DNA of 64,000 bases from Methanobacterium sp. SMA-27 (GCF_000744455.1 NZ_JQLY01000001.1:1240001-1304000), one strand, 5' to 3'; counted from the first letter of the stretch, positions 1 through 9,416 are shown. Translations and numbers: made by a program. The notes: generated by a model from the letters alone, not told the origin.

Positions 1-602
1 CTAATTATGTGCCAAAGTGGTACAATATCATCCATTTGGTCTATCCTATTTATCAATTCATCGAGTGTTTTAGGGTATGGATCTAGACCATATGCATCAA
101 AAAAATGTTCAAAGGTTAGAGAACATATTTCAGCTCTGCCCATGCCCGAACTAACTCCTAATAACATAATAGCTTTGAATGTAGGATTAGCATATTCTAG
201 TAGGTTTTTTAGATCTTTCATAGATGGTAGGTCTTCGTACAATATTTCATTCCTATCACTCCGGGCATTAGTTCTAATCGTTTTTGGTAGAAGTATATCG
301 TATTCAGCATAATAAGCTCTTATGCAACTAGTGGTAGTCTTTATGTAGCTATGTTTAAATTTTTGGTCTTCTAAATACTGCCTGAACTCTTGTAGGTATT
401 TTCGTATCTTCCTACGTCTTAATCTCATTCCACTGTCCTCTTCCTCCTCAGCTTCTTCTATGAGTTCAGACAACGTCATACCAATGAGTTCAGTATATAA
501 GTGAAGTGAGTGTATATATCGTACAATTGTACCATATTTCAGATTTCGTCTTTTACAAAAATCTACAAAATCTGGATCATTTTTAATATCTTCAGCTTTC
601 AT
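1..602 (-). CDS. Tyrosine recombinase/integrase, N-terminal part, cut by the window edge
   Basis: The minus strand is open from an ATG at 602 to the window edge (about 200 residues). The N-terminal part is a charged SAM-like core-binding domain, with an acidic run near residues 46-53 and a basic R/K stretch after it. It is followed by the start of the catalytic domain. The segment SSGMGRAEI near residue 165 occupies the place of box I (TGLRxSE in XerC/D); the Arg lies one residue later than usual. The domain order and several motifs (EDLPSxxDLK, LLxxSSGM) match the second integrase at 46,061, so the two are paralogues. It is divergent from hdrC with 54 bp between start codons. It probably belongs to an integrated element lying to the left. 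The catalytic His, second Arg and Tyr are outside the window, so activity cannot be judged. Confidence 0.8.
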   Translation of the reverse strand, partial: MKAEDIKNDPDFVDFCKRRNLKYGTIVRYIHSLHLYTELIGMTLSELIEEAEEEEDSGMRLRRRKIRKYLQEFRQYLEDQKFKHSYIKTTTSCIRAYYAEYDILLPKTIRTNARSDRNEILYEDLPSMKDLKNLLEYANPTFKAIMLLGVSSGMGRAEICSLTFEHFFDAYGLDPYPKTLDELINRIDQMDDIVPLWHII

Positions 603-620
603 AATATAAAATGGTATAAT

Positions 621-634
621 AAGTCTTATAAAGT
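621..634 (+). promoter_or_regulatory. Probable TATA box of the hdrCBA operon
   Basis: TTATAAAG is centred about 27 nt upstream of the hdrC ATG at 657. That is the distance expected between an archaeal TATA box and the transcription start, so the hdrC transcript may be leaderless or nearly so. No strong Shine-Dalgarno sequence precedes this ATG, in contrast to hdrA. Confidence 0.45.
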
Positions 635-656
635 TATCATATTAGAAGTGTGTTAC

Positions 657-1247
657 ATGAAAACTATTAAACTTAACAAAAATTCATTAAAACTTGTAAA
701 GGATGTTTTAAATGATATGAAAGCATCCCCAGATCTTGGTATTTACAAGTGTGTACAATGTGGTATGTGCACATCCGTCTGTCCAGGAGCCAGTCAAACA
801 GAATACGACCCTAGAGATATGATAAGAAGGGTTCTTGAAAACGATGAAACAGTTATAGACAATGAAGATATATGGAACTGTTTTTCATGCTACACCTGTA
901 ACAGTGTATGCCCCTCTGGTAACAATGCAAGCGAAGTAAACCAGATACTAAGGCAAATGTCTATTGAAAGGGGAAAAGGTGCCGAAAAGATTACAGATTT
1001 CAGTGCTTATGGAGATAGTTTTATGGAACTGGGAGTTGGTTCCATACCAAGTAAATTTTTTGATGTCATGGTCAAAGATGTTGGAAAAGATTATATGGAT
1101 CTGAAGGTGAATATTGAGGATATACGTGCTGATCTTGGTCTTGGAAACTATATATTACCCAAAGAATCCACAGATGAAATTGAAGCTATACTTGATAAAT
1201 CCGGCTTTAAAAAAAGGCTTGAAAGAATAAAGAGATGTAAAAAATGA
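657..1247 (+). CDS. hdrC: CoB-CoM heterodisulfide reductase-type iron-sulfur subunit C
   Basis: A 196-residue protein with two CX2CX2CX3C [4Fe-4S] motifs (Cys32/35/38/42 and Cys75/78/81/85) in the usual HdrC layout. HdrC carries electrons from the flavin subunit HdrA to the catalytic HdrB in the soluble heterodisulfide reductase. The ATG at 657 is preferred to starts further upstream because homology to HdrC begins here and a TATA box lies 27 nt before it. The stop overlaps the hdrB start by 4 bp (ATGA), so translation is probably coupled. The odd HdrA and HdrB next door suggest that this is a paralogous Hdr set rather than the main methanogenesis enzyme. Confidence 0.9.
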   Translation: MKTIKLNKNSLKLVKDVLNDMKASPDLGIYKCVQCGMCTSVCPGASQTEYDPRDMIRRVLENDETVIDNEDIWNCFSCYTCNSVCPSGNNASEVNQILRQMSIERGKGAEKITDFSAYGDSFMELGVGSIPSKFFDVMVKDVGKDYMDLKVNIEDIRADLGLGNYILPKESTDEIEAILDKSGFKKRLERIKRCKK

Positions 1248-2254
1248 AATTTATACCTGATAAAGATATTTTACTCTTCAAAAGCTGTTTAGTGAATGTT
1301 GAATATCCTGGAGTTGAATCATCTACATGCTATATATTTGACAGGATCGATGTTGAATATTATGTGGATGAAAGACAATCATGTTGCACAGGGCTTGGAC
1401 ATTACTATGATCTATTTGATCAACTTTCAACAACTGCACTTGCTGCAAGAAACTTCCATATAGCAGCAGAAACTGGTCATAATAATATAGCAACCATGTG
1501 TGCAACATGTTATGCAATACTTAAAAAAACAGTTAAGATATTGAATCAGAATGAAGATGCAAGAAATCAAGTAAATAATATCCTTGATGAATCTGGACTT
1601 GAAGAAATGGAATACACACTGGACAGTATGGATCCGTCCAAAAACATATTCCATGTAGCTGAAATCCTATTCAATAAAAAAGATGAAATATCCAAGTTAG
1701 TAACTGTTGATCTTTCAGGATTCAAAATAGCAACCCATCATGCCTGCCACTACTGTAAGGTTCATTACAACGACACAATAGAAGGTGTTAGAGAACCTAA
1801 TCTTATAGATGGCCTCGTAAAGGCTGTTGGAATAGATACCATTGGATGGTATGACCATAAAAGAGTTACTTGCGGTGCTGGGTTCCGTCAGAGGTTTACC
1901 AACAAGGAAATTTCATTGGCTGTAACAGCAGAAAAGCTAGAGGCATTGAAAGATAAAGATGTGGAAATATTGTTACATATGTGTCCCAATTGTCAGATGC
2001 AGTTTGACCGTTATCAACCACATATCGAAGATAAACTAAAAACAAAATTCAATATATTCCATTTGAACATTACACAGTTCATTGCACTGGCAATGGGAGC
2101 AGATCCTTACATGGTTCTAGGTATACAAACTCATACTGTACCTATAGAACCCCTTCTAAAACGTTTAAAACAGCAATTTGATCTGAAAGAAGATCAAGTT
2201 AATGAATCTAACGCTAAAAAATCACTTAAAATTGACAATAAATTTATGGAATAA
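1244..2254 (+). CDS. hdrB: Heterodisulfide reductase-type subunit B (CCG-domain), divergent second cluster site
   Basis: A 336-residue protein with two CCG-type modules, which in HdrB bind two non-cubane [4Fe-4S] clusters at the disulfide-reducing site. The first module is complete: Cys15, Cys47-Cys48, Cys86 and Cys89. In the second, Cys168, Cys210, Cys247 and Cys250 are present, but the first Cys of the tandem pair is Thr209 (TCGAG instead of CCGAG). An extra Cys171 lies nearby. It is about 35-40 residues longer than typical HdrB because of a Lys/Asn-rich tail. It lies between hdrC (4-bp overlap) and hdrA (33-bp gap). Membership of the family is clear. Whether it reduces CoM-S-S-CoB or another disulfide is open. 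Confidence 0.87.
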   Translation: MKFIPDKDILLFKSCLVNVEYPGVESSTCYIFDRIDVEYYVDERQSCCTGLGHYYDLFDQLSTTALAARNFHIAAETGHNNIATMCATCYAILKKTVKILNQNEDARNQVNNILDESGLEEMEYTLDSMDPSKNIFHVAEILFNKKDEISKLVTVDLSGFKIATHHACHYCKVHYNDTIEGVREPNLIDGLVKAVGIDTIGWYDHKRVTCGAGFRQRFTNKEISLAVTAEKLEALKDKDVEILLHMCPNCQMQFDRYQPHIEDKLKTKFNIFHLNITQFIALAMGADPYMVLGIQTHTVPIEPLLKRLKQQFDLKEDQVNESNAKKSLKIDNKFME

Positions 2255-2287
2255 TATTTCACAATTCCCAAGGAGGAATTTAAAAAA

Positions 2288-4618
2288 ATGAGCAAAGCTT
2301 CATTTAACGAAAATAAACCTGACCTTAAAATTGGTGTTTTTCTATGTAGATGTGGTGGAAACATCTCAGACACCATTGACATGGAAAAACTACGATCATC
2401 GGTAAATGCTGAGGTTGTTGAAGAATTTGAGAACTTATGTTCAATAAATGGACGTAAAATCATAAGAGACAACATTATACAGAAAAACCTTGATAGAGTA
2501 GTTGTTGCAGCTTGTTCTCCTATAACACATGAAAAAACTTTTCAGAACTATGTGAACCCACTTAACCCTTACCTCCTTGAAATGGCAAATATAAGGGAAC
2601 AGTGTTCCTGGGTAAATCCAGATAATAACACAGCAACTGAAAAAGCAATTTCCCTTGTGAATGCAGCAATAGAAAAGGTAAAATATTCTCTACCACTAGA
2701 CCCTATACTCCGTAAAACCCCTAAAACAGCTGCTGTGATAGGTGGTGGAATATCAGGTATTAGTGCATCGCTTTCACTTGCAAGACAAGGTATAAAAACA
2801 TGCCTTATAGAAGAGGAACCAACTATTGGAGGTTCAATGGTTAAGGTGGGTAAATTATTTTCCCCAGAGAAATTAGCAGAGGAATGTGCTATGTGTCTCT
2901 TAAATCCACTAGTAAATGAGGCAGTACAGCACCAAAACATTAAAATAATGACCAACACCACATTAAAAGCTGCGGAACGAAGGGCTGGAAATTTCAACTT
3001 GTTAATTGAAAACAAAGCTAGGAAGGTTATTGAAGACAAGTGTATAAGCTGTGGAAGTTGTGCAGAAGTCTGTCCCGTTGAAGTTGAAGATTCATGGAAC
3101 GAAGGAATGACTATTAGAAAGGCCATCTACAAACCATTTCCACAGGCTGTTCCTGATGTATATACAATAGACCCTGAAAACTGTAAAGAATGTGGAAAAT
3201 GCCAAGATACCTGTAGAATGGATGCAATAGACCTTTCAATGGAAGGTGAAGTTATTCCGATGACAGTCGGCTCTGTTGTTATTGCAACAGGCCATAAAAC
3301 TTTTGATATGAGCAAAAGGCCAGAATATTCCTATGGTAGGCACAAAGATATTGTGACTCAGATGGAACTGGCAAGGATCATGGGTGTTAACGGACCAACC
3401 AAGGGAAAACTTCTAAAACCATCAGATGGTCAAGTTCCTCAAAGGGTTGTTATGATACAGTGTGTTGGTTCAAGGGATGAAAAACCAGAGGGAAGAAAGT
3501 ATTGTTCTAAAGTATGCTGTATGGTTGCAATAAAGCATGCAAATGTAATAAAACAACATTATCCAGATACTGATGTAATAATATGCTATACAGATATGAG
3601 AACTCCTGGAATGTATGAAAAATACTTTAAATATGCACAATCGAACGAAGTAAGACTTATAAGAGGTAGACCTGGAGAAATAGAAGAGAAAGACGGAATA
3701 TTCATTGTCAGATTGGAGGATACCCTTTCTAGAGAGCCAATGGAGATAGAAACAGATCTAGTTGTTCTATCAACTGCAATGGAACCATCAGAAGGTACTA
3801 TAGAAGTTTCCAATATACTTGATGTTGGTTTAACAGAAGAACTCTTTGTCAAGGAAAAACATTCAAAGATCAAACCCGTTGCAACCGAAGTGGAAGGTAT
3901 ATATGTCTGTGGAACTGCACAAGGTCCTAAAGATATTACAGACAGTATTGTTCAAGCAAATGCAGCAGCAGCAAAGGTTTCTGAACTTATAAATGGAGGA
4001 GTAGAGCTGGAACCATTTGTTGCAACTATCGAGAATTCAAAATGCAATCTATGTAAAAAATGTATCGATGTTTGTAAATACAAAGCAGCATTCATACAAG
4101 ATGATGTTTTGAATGTTGATCCTGTGTCCTGTATAGGATGTGGTGCATGTCTATGGGAATGTGAAAATAATGCAATAGAAATAATGGGCCAGACCGATGA
4201 ACAGATTCTTTCAATGATCACAGGTATATTAAAGGATAAAAAACCCGGTGAAACTCGCATAATCACATTTTTAGATTCAGTTGGTTATATATCAGCCGAT
4301 AATATAGGAATAAATAAAATAAATGTTCCAAGCTCCATAAGAATTATTAAAATCCCTTCAATGAACCGGATAATGCCAAAACACATACTTCATGCATTCA
4401 ATATGGGTGCTGATGGAATAATTATGGGAGAATATCCTTACAACCCAATGTACTCCAAAACCAAGGAAAGAATTAAGGGATTGAAACAGGAACTTTTAAA
4501 AAATAACATAGACCCTGATAGACTTGCCTTCTACAAAGTATACATACCCTACTTCAGGGGATTAGCAAACAGATTCAATGAATTCGATACCGAAATAAGA
4601 TGTTTAGAGGAAAATTGA
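2288..4618 (+). CDS. hdrA: Heterodisulfide reductase-type subunit A fused to an MvhD-like domain lacking cysteines
   Basis: A 776-residue flavoprotein. The order is: N-terminal HdrA domain (FLCRCGG near residue 20); FAD-binding Rossmann motif IGGGISGI (151-158); an inserted ferredoxin with two CX2CX2CX3C motifs (Cys252-262 and Cys299-309); the HdrA [4Fe-4S] ligands Cys392, Cys406, Cys410-Cys411; and a second ferredoxin (Cys586-596 and Cys615-625). The final 121 residues (656-776) align in outline with MvhD/FlpD, the [2Fe-2S] protein that passes electrons from hydrogenase or formate dehydrogenase to HdrA, but every cluster cysteine is replaced. A strong AAGGAGG site lies upstream of the ATG. 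In known Hdr complexes HdrA bifurcates electrons between ferredoxin and heterodisulfide. The cluster-free tail implies a different electron entry route. Confidence 0.9.
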   Translation: MSKASFNENKPDLKIGVFLCRCGGNISDTIDMEKLRSSVNAEVVEEFENLCSINGRKIIRDNIIQKNLDRVVVAACSPITHEKTFQNYVNPLNPYLLEMANIREQCSWVNPDNNTATEKAISLVNAAIEKVKYSLPLDPILRKTPKTAAVIGGGISGISASLSLARQGIKTCLIEEEPTIGGSMVKVGKLFSPEKLAEECAMCLLNPLVNEAVQHQNIKIMTNTTLKAAERRAGNFNLLIENKARKVIEDKCISCGSCAEVCPVEVEDSWNEGMTIRKAIYKPFPQAVPDVYTIDPENCKECGKCQDTCRMDAIDLSMEGEVIPMTVGSVVIATGHKTFDMSKRPEYSYGRHKDIVTQMELARIMGVNGPTKGKLLKPSDGQVPQRVVMIQCVGSRDEKPEGRKYCSKVCCMVAIKHANVIKQHYPDTDVIICYTDMRTPGMYEKYFKYAQSNEVRLIRGRPGEIEEKDGIFIVRLEDTLSREPMEIETDLVVLSTAMEPSEGTIEVSNILDVGLTEELFVKEKHSKIKPVATEVEGIYVCGTAQGPKDITDSIVQANAAAAKVSELINGGVELEPFVATIENSKCNLCKKCIDVCKYKAAFIQDDVLNVDPVSCIGCGACLWECENNAIEIMGQTDEQILSMITGILKDKKPGETRIITFLDSVGYISADNIGINKINVPSSIRIIKIPSMNRIMPKHILHAFNMGADGIIMGEYPYNPMYSKTKERIKGLKQELLKNNIDPDRLAFYKVYIPYFRGLANRFNEFDTEIRCLEEN

Positions 4619-4655
4619 ATCCAATTTATTAGCAGATATTTAACTCTTGGATTAA

Positions 4656-4674
4656 TTTTTTTTTATTTTTTTTT
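4656..4674 (+). terminator. T-rich terminator after hdrA
   Basis: Two near-continuous T runs (9 and 9 T, split by one A) begin 38 bp after the hdrA stop. Oligo-T tracts without a hairpin are the usual intrinsic termination signal in archaea. Confidence 0.6.
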
Positions 4675-4763
4675 AAAATATTGAGAATATTTAAATCAAT
4701 ATCATCAAACAGTAAAGGATATCCTTAATTTAAATACATTTACAGGTCATTGTGGTCCGTGTT

Positions 4764-5192
4764 TTATTTTTCAGAAATAGTGAAATAGAATGTTGAACCT
4801 TTTCCATGTTCTGATTTTACCCATATTTCTCCACCATGTTGGTAATTTAGTACCATTTTGGGTTAAACATTGGTAGATATTCCACCAGTAAATTTGATCC
4901 ATCCTTTCTCATGAATTTAATTTCTCCGGTTGATCTATATGCAATGAAAAGTTCGGATAAAAAAGCATGTAACTGTTCATCATTACTATCTACGAGACCA
5001 TTCCAGCTAAGTTCATATTTCCTTCTTTTTTATAGCCGAATAGTTCTTCTGCAGCAGAATTGGTGTAAAATATTTTATCAATATTTATTCTTATGAATTG
5101 TAATAAAAATAGCGTCCAAACTGTTTTTAAAAATAGATTCAAACAAATCTGAATTTAAATTTGGATTGAGATTAACCACGTATGTCTCCAAA
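4764..5192 (-). pseudogene. Decayed PAS-domain sensor histidine kinase
   Basis: Minus-strand translation recovers pieces of a PAS kinase in three frames. They are LFESIFKNSLDAIFIT (PAS start, about 5,146-5,099), then IFYTNSAAEELFGYKKEG, then ELSWNGLVD running into EIKFMRKDGSNLLVEYLP. Directly after this comes the very C-terminus of an HATPase domain (HGGEIWVKSEHGKGSTF, ending at a stop at 4,764). The frame changes near 5,100 and 5,010. The dimerisation and most of the ATPase domain are missing, so there are at least two frameshifts and one large deletion. No function is expected. Methanobacteriales carry many such PAS kinases, and this is a relic of one. Confidence 0.8.
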
Positions 5193-5262
5193 AACGCTTA
5201 TAATTTTATCTTTGAATTAAATAGATATAATATTAACTAATTATGAATTTTATTTTTTTGAT

Positions 5263-5278
5263 CGAAACATTTATATAA
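5263..5278 (+). promoter_or_regulatory. BRE/TATA promoter of the HisG-like gene
   Basis: CGAAAC followed by TTTATATA (5,270-5,277) resembles an archaeal BRE-TATA pair. The TATA centre is about 26 nt upstream of the ATG at 5,300, so the message is probably leaderless. This agrees with the absence of a Shine-Dalgarno sequence. Confidence 0.55.
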
Positions 5279-5299
5279 AATTGTCCTTTGCTTATTAAT

Positions 5300-6289
5300 A
5301 TGAACAAAATAGTGCTAGGTCTTCCAAAGGGGAGTTTAAATAATGTTAACCGGGGTAATACTTATCAGTTATTAGTTGATGCAGGATACGAAGTGAGGGG
5401 ATATGAACCGGGTAAAGAATCCAATGAGATTGGAATAATGAATGATCCTGAGATCAAAGGATTTTTAACAAGACCACAGAGTGCGCCTGTTGAATTAAAC
5501 CGTCAAATCTTAGACATTGCAATAATAGGTGAAGATTGGGTGCGGGAAGAATCTGTTAACTACAAAGAAAAATTAATAAGAAAAATAGGTGACTTAGATT
5601 ATGGTCAAACAAGGTTAATAGTCGGAGTTCCAAAAGAATCACCCTACAATTCGTTAACTGACTTCTTCAGGGCCAATAAAGATAGGAAAACTCCAATACT
5701 TTGTTTTACTGAATACCCTAATTTAACGCGACAGTTCTTCATGAACAACCAGGGATACAAAGAAGTCTTTGGAGATAGTATTCCATTTGTACAAGTAAGA
5801 GGATTAAGAGATGGGGACAATCAAATGGTCCAAGTCATAAATTCTGATGGTGCAACTGAGGTTTATATTGCAAAGGGTGCAGATCTTATTGTTGACAATA
5901 CTCAAACTGGGAGTAGTTTAAGAAAAGCAGGACTAAAAGAACTTGAAACTATTATGGAATCAAGTGCAGGTCTGTATGCCGGACCAAGCTGTAAAGGAGC
6001 TAAGGAAGATAAAGCTCATATGATGTTTGAACAACTTTTCGGTGCAATAAATGCCAGAAAATATTTTGATGTCAAGTTCAATATTTCTAATCTGAAGGTA
6101 TCTGATGTAAAGGATTTCCTACTATCAAATGCTTACTGTTCAGATGAACCAACAGTTGTGGAGGGAAGTACATTTTCCCAAGTTAATGTTTTAATACCCA
6201 AAAATAAGTTTCCTGCAATGTTAAAGGGAATTAAAAATTACGATGCTTCATCTATTGTGAGAGAAAATGTTAAACAGTACGTTAAATAG
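5300..6289 (+). CDS. Divergent ATP phosphoribosyltransferase (HisG) paralogue, long form
   Basis: A 329-residue protein with the HisG layout: LGLPKGSL at the N-terminus, IGEDWV in the substrate domain, the PRPP loop [18 protein letters not shown] (near residues 195-215), and a C-terminal regulatory-type domain with EPTVVEG. HisG condenses ATP with PRPP in the first step of histidine synthesis. This copy is longer than usual (285-300) and carries an unusual [12 protein letters not shown] segment early on. No other his gene is nearby, so it may be a specialised paralogue rather than the histidine enzyme. The ATG at 5,300 is chosen over TTG 5,288 from the promoter distance and the family N-terminus. 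Confidence 0.7.
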   Translation: MNKIVLGLPKGSLNNVNRGNTYQLLVDAGYEVRGYEPGKESNEIGIMNDPEIKGFLTRPQSAPVELNRQILDIAIIGEDWVREESVNYKEKLIRKIGDLDYGQTRLIVGVPKESPYNSLTDFFRANKDRKTPILCFTEYPNLTRQFFMNNQGYKEVFGDSIPFVQVRGLRDGDNQMVQVINSDGATEVYIAKGADLIVDNTQTGSSLRKAGLKELETIMESSAGLYAGPSCKGAKEDKAHMMFEQLFGAINARKYFDVKFNISNLKVSDVKDFLLSNAYCSDEPTVVEGSTFSQVNVLIPKNKFPAMLKGIKNYDASSIVRENVKQYVK

Positions 6290-6358
6290 TCAAAGTTTGT
6301 AAATTAATCTCATATAAATGGATTTCTTAAATCTAAAAAATATGGAAGGTCTAAATCT

Positions 6359-7126
6359 ATGAAACAATTTTTAATCACACCTGCAGCAGGTAAAAGGCTG
6401 ATTGCAAAGGCTTTAGTAACTTATTCTCCCATTACAGATGCACTTAAAAATGGTACAGTTGTAATTGTAGCTGGAACAACCAATGGTTACGTTGCTGAGG
6501 AAATTCTTACAGCAATTAGTCAATCTGATGATTTTTCTAGGAAAAGGTTCTTTAGAGGGGTGGTACTGCCTCCTTCAAAACCTAGATCAGATTCCGGAAG
6601 ATTGTACGATGACACCAAATTTTTTGGCGATGTTGTAATAAAAAAAGGGGTTTGGCAAAAGGGATTAACTATTTATGATGTAGTAGACCGGCTAAAAGAA
6701 GGTGATGTAATCCTAAAAGGTGCAAACAGCTTAGATTTAACCCGTAAGAAAGCTGCTATTTATATTGGCCATCCCGAAGCTGGAACAATTGGTGCTGCAC
6801 TGCCAGTTGTTGTTGGACGGCGTGTTCGTCTGATTATTCCTGTGGGAGTAGAGAAACGTGTTTCAAGTGATCTGGATGATATTGCCAAAAAATTAAATAT
6901 ACCGGGTTTAACTGGACCCCGGCTTTTGCCTATAAGTGGAGAAGTTTTTACAGAATTTGAAGCCCTTAATATGCTTTGTAATGTAAAAACAGATCTAATT
7001 GCTGGCGGTGGTGTTTCAGGAGCCGAAGGTTCTGTTTGGCTGGGCATAACAGGTGATGATAATTCTTTAGAGATTGCTGAAAGAGTTATAAAATCAGTTT
7101 CTTTTGAGGAACCATTTAATATTTGA
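6359..7126 (+). CDS. Conserved protein of unknown function, 255 aa
   Basis: A well-formed soluble protein that starts at an ATG 9 nt after GGAAGGTC. It is rich in Gly/Val loops ([14 protein letters not shown] near residue 38, [13 protein letters not shown] near 140, [11 protein letters not shown] near 218), which suggests a nucleotide- or sugar-phosphate-binding alpha/beta fold. I do not recognise the family. It is 69 bp downstream of the HisG-like gene on the same strand and could be cotranscribed. A link between the two is inference only. There are no membrane segments or signal peptide. Confidence 0.6.
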   Translation: MKQFLITPAAGKRLIAKALVTYSPITDALKNGTVVIVAGTTNGYVAEEILTAISQSDDFSRKRFFRGVVLPPSKPRSDSGRLYDDTKFFGDVVIKKGVWQKGLTIYDVVDRLKEGDVILKGANSLDLTRKKAAIYIGHPEAGTIGAALPVVVGRRVRLIIPVGVEKRVSSDLDDIAKKLNIPGLTGPRLLPISGEVFTEFEALNMLCNVKTDLIAGGGVSGAEGSVWLGITGDDNSLEIAERVIKSVSFEEPFNI

Positions 7127-7286
7127 AAACTATGATTCTTTTTCTAAGGAAAATATCATAAAAAAATTAATGCTCAAACACCATGATTTAATTGGAATTT
7201 TCATATATGCGTGAAAGATTAGAAAAATAAAAAATGAATTAGATGGATAATGAGTATCCATGTAAATTGGATTTACATAGATATTT

Positions 7287-8306
7287 TTATGTAGTTATTT
7301 TACTGATTATTCCAGTCACAATGTTTTTCATATAGATGGAATACTGATTTGAGTTTGTAATCTGCGTCCAGAGAATATTTTTACCTGAAATAGCTGGTTC
7401 ACTGCTCTCATTAAATTGAGATATTATATTGATTGTACCGGTTAAGAGATTTTTATAGTAAATATTAGATTTTCCATTGGATTCATATTACTGCCATGCA
7501 ACGATATTACCCTTGATAGAAGGGAGGAACTGGGAATGTTTTGATTTTAACAATGCGCTAACTTTTCCAGTTTTAAGATCTTTGTAGTAGATATTCGAGT
7601 TTCCTGACTCTGTCTGAACCCATACAATGTGATTATTATCAATTGCAGGATTGAACTGGAATTCATCAGTATTTAATACTTTGTTACTTATTCCAGTTGC
7701 TAAATCTTTATAATATACTAAGGAATAGCCTTTTAAATCATACTGGGTCCAAACAATCATTTTACCATTGGTAACTGGTTCAAATTGTCCCTCATTGGAC
7801 TTCTTAACAATACCAATAATCTCTGTTTTAAGGTTTTTATAATAAATAGACGTACCATTGAAAGTGTCCTGCTCCCAGACAATAATATTGCCTGAAATAT
7901 CCGGGGAAGCCTGATTTAATTTTGAATTGGAAACCCTACCATATTTTCCAGTTACAATATTTTTGCAGTAAATACAAATTTGCCCTTTGGAATTTTCCTG
8001 TTGCCATACTATGTTTGATCCTGAAATTGAAGGTTTAGACTGATCTTGATTGGAAGACAGTAATTTATGGCTTAATCCCGTTACAAGGTCTTTATAGTAA
8101 ATAGATGTATGTATTCTTGGATCTCCCTGGGTCCATACAACTATTTTACCATCAACAACGGGTTCAAACTGATCAGCGTTGGTTTCTGAATTGCTTAATT
8201 TAACCTTTGCAATGTGATTAGTATTTACTGTTGCAGCCGATGCTACACCGCAGGAAATAATTACAACAACAAAGACTGTTAATAACATTATAAGTTTTGT
8301 TCTCAT
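7287..8306 (-). pseudogene. Secreted TolB-like beta-propeller repeat protein with an in-frame stop
   Basis: Starting at ATG 8,306 (GGTGG about 12 nt upstream), the protein has a Sec signal peptide (MRTKLIMLL to VASA) followed by repeats of about 42 residues. Their core motif is D/SGxxIVWxQ followed by xIYYKxLxTG, as in DUF5050/TolB-type propellers on methanogen surfaces. The open frame stops at 7,488 (TAA). The same frame then continues for 66 codons through one more and one partial repeat to a stop at 7,287. In the other repeats this position is the Gln of WxQ, so one C-to-T change (CAA to TAA) explains the stop. The truncated product still has five repeats and could be made. The intact form would have about 340 residues. 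Confidence 0.75.
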
Positions 8307-8825
8307 TTTTTGTACATACTCCACCAATTATTTAAATTTTTGTATAATGGATAATGTAAAAGTTTTAATATATATATTTATCTTTAATTTTGTTCATTTA
8401 AGGTATAAAATTAGAATAATATTTAAATTATATTCAAAAAAATCATGGAAAATAGAAGGATAATATTAATTTTACTTCTTCAAATACTGTATCAATATTC
8501 CTAGTCAAAAAAATTAAATTGAAGTTGGGGAGGATATACCAATTTTTAGATTAAAAGTAGAGAGGAATAAATTTATCAATTTTATTTTTTTCATTTAAAA
8601 TATTTATTAAAATATTACAGAATCTTATTGATTTTGAAATAAGTATAATATAATTCCAAATTTCAATTACTGATCCCTAAATATTTAGGTTCCTTATTCC
8701 AATTGATGATACACATTATTTCAGATATCTGTATTTAAATGATGAATTAATTCCATAATATATTTTAAGGGCCATTATAGTACAAGTGCACGTTCTGGAA
8801 CTGATATTTTTCATGACTATCCTCT
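8307..8825. other. Intergenic region, no gene recognised
   Basis: A very AT-rich spacer of about 520 bp between two minus-strand genes. The only structure noticed is the short perfect palindrome CCTAAATATTTAGG at 8,677-8,690. No reading frame with a ribosome binding site or recognisable protein was seen. Confidence 0.5.
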
Positions 8826-9188
8826 TTATATTGAGTTGGTGTCAGAAACATTGAAGTCACCATTAATTAGCCTCATAATCATGGTTGTAAAGTATCTGTG
8901 CTGTTTTTGTGAAAATGATAGATTGCATTTGGAACATAAATGCCATATTTCTCCAGGGTCGCTATTTAATTCATAACTATTCATTTTGGATCTACAATTA
9001 GGACATTCCATTGAATCTAAACCGGTATTCCGTTCTTTTATTCCAATTTCTCCTATTATTCCTTTTGTATTTTTAAACCATTCTAAAAATTCTTTTTTGG
9101 GAGTTATTACCAGTTCTAAACCATCAATTTTTTCGATAGGTTGCTTTCCAAGAATTTCTGGTTTAAGTTTTGCTTTTATGTCTTTCAT
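8826..9188 (-). CDS. Small zinc-ribbon protein of unknown function
   Basis: A 120-residue protein with a GGTGA ribosome binding site just upstream of its ATG. A C-terminal treble-cleft/zinc-ribbon knuckle pair is visible: CPNC near residue 63 and CSKC near residue 86. The N-terminal half (about 55 residues) is Lys/Glu-rich and predicted soluble. Such ribbons usually bind nucleic acid or serve as a structural domain. I cannot assign a function. It stands alone on this strand. Confidence 0.55.
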   Translation of the reverse strand: MKDIKAKLKPEILGKQPIEKIDGLELVITPKKEFLEWFKNTKGIIGEIGIKERNTGLDSMECPNCRSKMNSYELNSDPGEIWHLCSKCNLSFSQKQHRYFTTMIMRLINGDFNVSDTNSI

Positions 9189-9416
9189 TAAAAATCACCA
9201 AAGTAGGATCTAGTTGGTGTTGTTGGTGCTTGTAATGGTAGAGCATATGAGAATAAAGCAAACCAAAAAAAAATACTGTATAAAAAAAGTTGAATAAATG
9301 TCGATTAAATCTTTAATGTTTGAATTAATTAAGATTAGAATTGAAAACTAAATTTAAACATTTTTAAAATAAGTTAATTAAGAAAATAAAATAATGAATT
9401 GGAATCTGCAATTTTT

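Noticed and set aside
2569..3126. 185-codon minus-strand frame inside hdrA
   Set aside because: Antisense shadow without start signals or recognisable protein pattern.
4911..5096. Plus-strand 61-codon frame between hdrA and the HisG-like gene
   Set aside because: The opposite strand encodes recognisable kinase fragments over the same bases.
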